Source: JANQIO01 sp043585095
GTDB lineage: Bacteria > Pseudomonadota > Gammaproteobacteria > Pseudomonadales > Halieaceae
NCBI GenBank assembly: GCA_043585095.1
Contig: CP121321.1
Location: 310,001-374,000 of the forward strand
Reading direction: 5' to 3'
DNA: 64,000 nt
Part shown: piece after piece, positions 59,598 to 64,000 of the stretch
Layout of the letters: every line of letters begins with the position of its first letter
How positions within the stretch are numbered: the stretch's first letter is position 1
Notes under the pieces: model-generated
Told to the model about the DNA's origin: nothing
Database searches by the model: none
Seen by the model: only the letters and a program-made list of their open reading frames with translations
Position numbers and translations under genes: made by a program

Positions 59598-62213
59598 ATG
59601 GGATATGTAAACCGGTTTAGCGCGTTGGCGCTGTCCGCCTTTCTGGCCTCGATGGCGCAAGCTCAGGAGGCGGAAGACGCTGAGAAGTCCAAAGAGGACA
59701 TGACGGTACTGGAAGAATTCATTGTGACCGAGACGGATTCGGCACTAACTGATTCCTTGCTGCCCACGGAGCGGCAGATTTCGGGTTTGTTCGGCGATAC
59801 AACGAATGTCCTGCAAGTGCCTCGCGCAGTGACGTTGCTGTCACCGGCCATTATGGATCAGTTCAACATTGAAGATCTTTCTGACCTCAAAAAGGTCGCT
59901 GCTGGTACGCAGACGTACAACTACTACGGTATAGCAGGAACCCCCGTGGTGCGCGGCGCTAAAGGCGGCACGTTCTTGAATGGCATGTTGCGTGCTTATC
60001 AGCGGAACGAGATGCCTCTGTCCTTTGGTTCCTTGGAGGCGATCGATATTGTGAAGGGGCCGGCTCCGGCAGACTTCGCACCAACCCAGATCGGTGGTTT
60101 CGTTAACTTGATTCCCAAGAGCCCGTTTTATGACGAGGCGGGCGGTTCTGTCAGTTTAGATGTCGATGAATGGGGCATGCAGCGCGTCACCGCTGACGTG
60201 GGTGCTCCTTTCCTTATTGGGGAGACCCCTGCAGCCTTCCGTCTGTCGCTGACATCTCAGGATGGTGAGATGTACTGGGACGACGTGGACAACGACTACA
60301 CGTCAGTTTACGCCGCGTTGAAATTTCAGCCCGCTGATGGCGTATCCGTATTTGTCGGCGGTGAATACTTCGACTTCCAGTCCAACGAGAACCCGGGCTG
60401 GAACCGACCCACGCAGCAAGCTATCGATAATGACCAATACGTAATTGGTGAGCCTGCTGCGATGATCTCGCCAGAATGGCGCGGCACACTTGACCGCAAC
60501 GCGGTAGAGTTCCCGACCGCCCCGGGCATCAACCCCAGCCTGTTTTCACTGGGTATTCCGGGTGACGTAGCGCGCTCGCGTATTTCTGACGCTGACCGGG
60601 CAAACATGCTCAACCTGAACAATGCTGCTGACAGAGCGACTCTGTACGATAGTTCCGGCAGCACAGCTTTTGGTGATCCGCTGCCAGCGGGACTGGTGGC
60701 GACACTGGAGGCAAATGAAGCCACACCGCAGGACACCTTCGTTTACACGCAGGAATATTTCGACAACGGCGGCGTTGCACTGACGGATACCATCGACGGC
60801 AGCACGGTGCTGGCAGATACCAGTGACTTTGCTGACTCAGAAGACCTGGTGTTATTCGGTGACGTGATATTCAGCAGTAACCCCAGCCGTACCTACACTT
60901 TGAAGTTCCTCTACGAAGACCTGCAGACGGAAAAGCGCTCGTCTTACGGGTATGCAGTTGATACCGAGCAGACTGTGGCATCAACCAAGTTCTTCATGAC
61001 TGACCGCATTACGGTGCCCAACACCACAAGCACCGTGGGCGTGAACGTGCGTTACACCGACGCACAGATACTGCAGGACTTTTTTGCTGAACCGTTCGCA
61101 CGTCGCGACATCCTCAACCCGACCATCAGCCCCAACTCGGTACTGCTGGTGGGCGACCAGTCTCCTGTCGGCGGCCTGAACTTGTGGTCACCGACTGCGG
61201 TTGGTGGTGCTAACGTTGTGTCCGAACTTTGGCAGTACGCGGCCTTCGCTACCTTTGAGACCCAGTGGAATGACCGTATCTCCACCATCGCTTCAGTACG
61301 TTACGAGTACGCCGATTTCGATATTGGCCTGCCCGGCGAAGCCGAGCGTGCGGCCACCGATCCCGCCAACGCAGCAGCGCTGGAAGCGCAGAGCGGCGAT
61401 ACTGATTACTTCAACTGGAGCTTCGGCCCCAACATTCGCTTGTACAACGACATCTATCTGTACGGCAGCTACCAGGAAGGTACCTCTATTGATCCCACCC
61501 AGGGCGGCGCCATCTTCGGTGAGCAAAACTTTGCCGAGAACGATATGTGGGAAGCCGGCCTGAAGGGCAGCTTTCTTGATGGCAAGCTCTACGGTGCTAT
61601 CTCTGTCTACGAATGGGAGCAGAGCCAGTTCAACGTTCGTGAAGGCCTCAGTGAATCGCTTGAAGCTGAGGGTTTGGAGATTGAAGTCACCTGGGAGGTT
61701 ACCGATAGCCTGACGCTGATCAGTTCCTGGACGGATCTGGAAGTGACGCGAAACGATCCGCTGGGTTTTCGTACTATTCCCCTGTCTGAACAAGACTGGG
61801 CACTGTACGCGGGTGAGTTGACCAGTAACTTCTCTACCGCCAGCTTTGACGGCCGTGTGCGCGATTTCGAGAGACCTACCAACAACCCCGATCTGGTTTA
61901 CCCGGGTCAGCCGCAGAAGACCTTCAAGCTGTTCGGTTTGTACGACTTCCAGAATGGCTTCAGCGCTAATCTTTCCGTGGAATGGCAAGAAGAGTTCTTC
62001 CTGGACTTTGACCACACCAAGGAGCTCCCGGAAGCGACGATTGTTAACACATCAGTGCGCTATACCGCTGATCGTTGGATGTTGGCATTGGGCGTAGACA
62101 ACCTGACCGACGAGGAGTACTTCCTGGGTGCCGATCCTATCTTTGGCGCTAACACGCTTTTGACCAAAGCGCCGGAGCGCACGCTGGTAGGTACGTTCAA
62201 GGTGATGTTCTGA
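59598..62213 (+). CDS. TonB-dependent outer-membrane receptor
   Basis: An 871-aa receptor with a signal peptide (about 1-23, MAQAQE). A possible TonB box lies in VLEEFIVTET (about 37-46). The plug domain (about 60-200) has QVPRAVTLLSPAIMDQF, LRAYQRNE, LGSLEAIDIVKGPAPADF and GGFVNLIPKSP. A beta-barrel fills the rest and ends in a terminal Phe (VGTFKVMF). ATG 59598 is chosen because AGGAG (59587-59591) lies 6 bases before; a longer frame from 59541 lacks a signal peptide at its start. It overlaps a substrate-binding protein gene, which suggests import of one shared ligand. Confidence 0.93.
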   Translation: MGYVNRFSALALSAFLASMAQAQEAEDAEKSKEDMTVLEEFIVTETDSALTDSLLPTERQISGLFGDTTNVLQVPRAVTLLSPAIMDQFNIEDLSDLKKVAAGTQTYNYYGIAGTPVVRGAKGGTFLNGMLRAYQRNEMPLSFGSLEAIDIVKGPAPADFAPTQIGGFVNLIPKSPFYDEAGGSVSLDVDEWGMQRVTADVGAPFLIGETPAAFRLSLTSQDGEMYWDDVDNDYTSVYAALKFQPADGVSVFVGGEYFDFQSNENPGWNRPTQQAIDNDQYVIGEPAAMISPEWRGTLDRNAVEFPTAPGINPSLFSLGIPGDVARSRISDADRANMLNLNNAADRATLYDSSGSTAFGDPLPAGLVATLEANEATPQDTFVYTQEYFDNGGVALTDTIDGSTVLADTSDFADSEDLVLFGDVIFSSNPSRTYTLKFLYEDLQTEKRSSYGYAVDTEQTVASTKFFMTDRITVPNTTSTVGVNVRYTDAQILQDFFAEPFARRDILNPTISPNSVLLVGDQSPVGGLNLWSPTAVGGANVVSELWQYAAFATFETQWNDRISTIASVRYEYADFDIGLPGEAERAATDPANAAALEAQSGDTDYFNWSFGPNIRLYNDIYLYGSYQEGTSIDPTQGGAIFGEQNFAENDMWEAGLKGSFLDGKLYGAISVYEWEQSQFNVREGLSESLEAEGLEIEVTWEVTDSLTLISSWTDLEVTRNDPLGFRTIPLSEQDWALYAGELTSNFSTASFDGRVRDFERPTNNPDLVYPGQPQKTFKLFGLYDFQNGFSANLSVEWQEEFFLDFDHTKELPEATIVNTSVRYTADRWMLALGVDNLTDEEYFLGADPIFGANTLLTKAPERTLVGTFKVMF

Positions 62214-63283
62214 GTCATCGATTAACATCACGCCGCCGTTGGCTATTTGAAGCGGCAACACTATTTGCGGGGCTGTCATCAGCCCCGCATATTTTTGCCA
62301 GTTCGAAAACCACAGGTAGCGCAGCCCAGTTTCCGAGTCTGGAGCTACAACTCGATTGGGTATTCAATGCACAGTTCGCCGGTGTTTTGGTGGCCCAGCA
62401 CGCAGGGCTGTATAAGGCCGGCGGTCTTGATTTAGAGATTACGCCCTGGCTATCCGGAATGGCGGTCACTGAACGCGTTGCGCGCGATCCTCACGTTATC
62501 GGTTGTGCCGAGCAGAACCTGGTGTTGGCGGCGCAGGCTAAAGGCCAGCCATTGATTGCGCTAGCCGCTATGTTTCAGGATTCACCGCTGGCTTTAATGA
62601 CGCTGCCCGACACGGCGATAGAAACCTTCGAAGACCTGTCCAGGCGGCCGGTAGGCGTGCACATCGACGGTGCGAAGGTGTTAGACCTCGTCATCGATGA
62701 CTACTTCGGCGCGGGTGAGGGCCCGACGGTAAGTCAGATTGCTCGCGAGGATAAGTTTGAGCGCCTGTTGAAAGGTGAGTTTGCCGCGGTGCAGTGCTAC
62801 GGAGTCGATGAGCCTATCGAGTTCGCCGCGCAGACTGGCATTGAACCACGCGTGCTGTCCTTGGCTGACTACGGCCATGATGCTTACGCACAGGTGTTGT
62901 TCGCCAATCGTGAACTCTACGAATCCCAGCCTTCCGCGCTACTGGCGCTTTTACAGGCTATGTTTGACGGATGGCGTCTTGCGGCAGATGATCCTGCTGC
63001 TTCGGCAAAGCTGTTAGTCGACGCCTATGTTGACCCCGCGGGTCACTACCACGATGTTGACGACCAGACTCGTTCCCTGAAACGTGTGCTGGAATACCTA
63101 CAGGGCAGCCTGGATAGCGAAGCGCTAGGTTCTATCGATCCCCTTCGCTGGCAGCGCACTGCTGAGCAATTTGCGGCCAACGGAATAATTCCTGCGGCGC
63201 CGCCTTTGTCAGAGTCGCTAGCCGTGGGTTTTTGGCCCCAGCGTCTTCAGCGCCTGATAGCGGCGATTAGAAAGAACGGCTAG
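62210..63283 (+). CDS. NMT1/THI5-like substrate-binding protein with Tat-type signal
   Basis: A 357-aa periplasmic-binding protein. The conserved start of the fold is LDWVFNAQFAGVLVAQHAGLYKAGGLDLEI, but this lies 50 residues after a twin-arginine signal (LTSRRRWLFEAATLFAGLSSAP). No ATG, GTG or TTG lies in frame before that signal. CTG 62210, overlapping the receptor stop (CTGA), follows an AAGGTGA ribosome site by 4 bases and is the likely start; a GTG at 62387 would cut off the signal and first strand. Family members bind thiamine-precursor-like or other small molecules. Permease and ATPase genes are absent here. Confidence 0.75.
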   Translation: MSHRLTSRRRWLFEAATLFAGLSSAPHIFASSKTTGSAAQFPSLELQLDWVFNAQFAGVLVAQHAGLYKAGGLDLEITPWLSGMAVTERVARDPHVIGCAEQNLVLAAQAKGQPLIALAAMFQDSPLALMTLPDTAIETFEDLSRRPVGVHIDGAKVLDLVIDDYFGAGEGPTVSQIAREDKFERLLKGEFAAVQCYGVDEPIEFAAQTGIEPRVLSLADYGHDAYAQVLFANRELYESQPSALLALLQAMFDGWRLAADDPAASAKLLVDAYVDPAGHYHDVDDQTRSLKRVLEYLQGSLDSEALGSIDPLRWQRTAEQFAANGIIPAAPPLSESLAVGFWPQRLQRLIAAIRKNG

Positions 63284-63331
63284 AAGTCATAGCTAGACTG
63301 GACTGCTAGAACAGTCAGCTGAAAAGCGCCG

Positions 63332-64000
63332 CTAATAAACGAACTGATCAACCCGAGCCTGCGATTGTGACAGTCCCTTTCCACGTATCACCTTCGGGTC
63401 CAGCCAGGTCGCAATAGCGTCTGGCTCCCAGCCAAACTTGAAGTCATTCGATTGCAGCGCGGCCACGGGTAGCCAACGTCCTATTGCAGGCCCTGCAATC
63501 CTGCCTTGGCTAACGGTGTAGCCGTATACACGGCTCACACCTTCCGCTTCTTGATAGTCACCGATATACGACATCCAGGGAGTCTCACCCTCAATCTGCG
63601 ATCGCAGGTGCTTTTGTAATGAAGCGATGACATTGCCGTGGTCCCAGTCGGCAAGCGCGCTTTCCTCTTCAGCCTCGCCGCCGGGCAGTGTCCAGGGCGT
63701 CTCCTGGTTGTCTTCGTTTGGCAGACAGAGCACTTCAGGGCCGTCGGGCCGATGCCTGAGCAGCACAGCTCGCGTCATAGCAATCTTCGGGTCCCCTGTG
63801 GTGGGGATCAGATATTGGTTTGCAGGAGAGAGCGCATTCATTACATCAGGGCTGTATCGATACCAGCCGGTAGCCGGTGGTGCCGAGGCAGCGGCGTACT
63901 TGTTAAACAGACCGACCCGATTTTGGTTTGAGGTATTTGACGGTGCCCGGTGCCATAGATGCATGTTCATGAATAGCAGGTCACCCCGTTTTAGTTCGGG
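63332..64000 (-). CDS. Phytanoyl-CoA dioxygenase-like domain fused to NUDIX-like domain (5' end outside window)
   Basis: The frame is open to the window edge, and the first in-window ATG (63970) is not the true start: upstream codons read PELKRGDLLF, continuing MNMHLWHRAPSNTSNQNRVG. This is the last part of a PhyH-type Fe(II)/2OG oxygenase, with the distal His in WHRAPSN. After about residue 60 of the visible part comes a NUDIX-like domain (KIAMTRAVLLRHRPDGPEVL, PWTLPGGEAEEESALADWDH) without an obvious full NUDIX box (REx2EExGU is weakened). At least 223 residues are seen. The fusion of the two is unusual; role unknown. Confidence 0.75.
   Translation of the reverse strand, partial: PELKRGDLLFMNMHLWHRAPSNTSNQNRVGLFNKYAAASAPPATGWYRYSPDVMNALSPANQYLIPTTGDPKIAMTRAVLLRHRPDGPEVLCLPNEDNQETPWTLPGGEAEEESALADWDHGNVIASLQKHLRSQIEGETPWMSYIGDYQEAEGVSRVYGYTVSQGRIAGPAIGRWLPVAALQSNDFKFGWEPDAIATWLDPKVIRGKGLSQSQARVDQFVY

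Noticed and set aside
63284..63331. GACTG-N6-CAGTC inverted repeat after the binding-protein gene as a terminator
   Set aside because: The stem is only five pairs and no T-run follows on either strand.

Overview
The window is chromosomal DNA of moderate-to-high GC from a Gram-negative bacterium. The gene types suggest a marine gammaproteobacterium of the Cellvibrionales/Halieaceae kind: a TonB2/Ttp-type energy system, a TonB-dependent receptor, membrane urate hydroxylase PuuD, and an Atu-type geranyl-CoA carboxylase set. The taxon is inference. No rRNA, tRNA, CRISPR array or transposase was seen.

Layout. 1-4490 (+): a six-gene TonB operon (DUF3450, long ExbB/TtpC, ExbB, ExbD, TonB, TPR protein). 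4858-36759: a large purine catabolic super-locus in several divergent units. These are hpxW-TSUP-pucG-allC (+); a RutR-like TetR regulator with 8-oxoguanine deaminase (-); DUF1330 and an ADA-type adenine deaminase (+); a BMP/Nup nucleoside ABC importer (-); xdhA-xdhB-xdhC-uraD-uraH-puuD plus an isopenicillin-N-synthase-like oxygenase (+); AzgA-type permease, exported adenine-deaminase-like enzyme, HupE/UreJ-like membrane protein and amidohydrolase (-); and a divergent AdeC-like protein, an acyl-CoA-dehydrogenase-like flavoprotein and an adenosine-deaminase-family enzyme (+). A lipoprotein amidohydrolase (36887-38344, -) closes the region.

38.4-44 kb holds single enzymes: an alpha/beta hydrolase, PhoD, a broken 2OG oxygenase, a metallo-beta-lactamase-fold protein and a zinc-ribbon membrane protein. 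44363-50629 (+) is an atuC-atuF-atuA-atuE-like operon for branched acyl-CoA carboxylation, followed by a SnoaL-like protein and a DapB-like reductase. 52.5-54.3 kb is a short, AT-richer island with a double-glycine-leader peptide, two tiny membrane proteins and a Phd/PIN-VapC toxin-antitoxin pair. After it come an SDR, a DUF3604 protein, UbiA prenyltransferase with a sugar transferase, a TonB-dependent receptor with a Tat-type NMT1/THI5-like binding protein, and a PhyH-NUDIX fusion cut by the window end.

How the genes fit together. Nucleosides and bases would enter through the BMP-type ABC importer and the AzgA-like permease. They would be deaminated by several adenine, adenosine and (oxo)guanine deaminases, oxidised to urate by XdhABC, and converted by PuuD, HIU hydrolase and OHCU decarboxylase to allantoin. 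Allantoate would then be broken down by AllC, PucG and HpxW towards glyoxylate, oxalurate/oxamate and oxalate. An allantoinase is not visible. A perfect 6+6 inverted repeat matching the RutR operator pattern sits between the importer and xdh operons, and a RutR-like regulator is encoded in the same locus. The most unusual parts are a purine-deaminating branch that appears to be periplasmic, and an AdeC-like protein that has lost most of the family's catalytic histidines yet sits in an operon with a flavoprotein and an adenosine-deaminase homologue.
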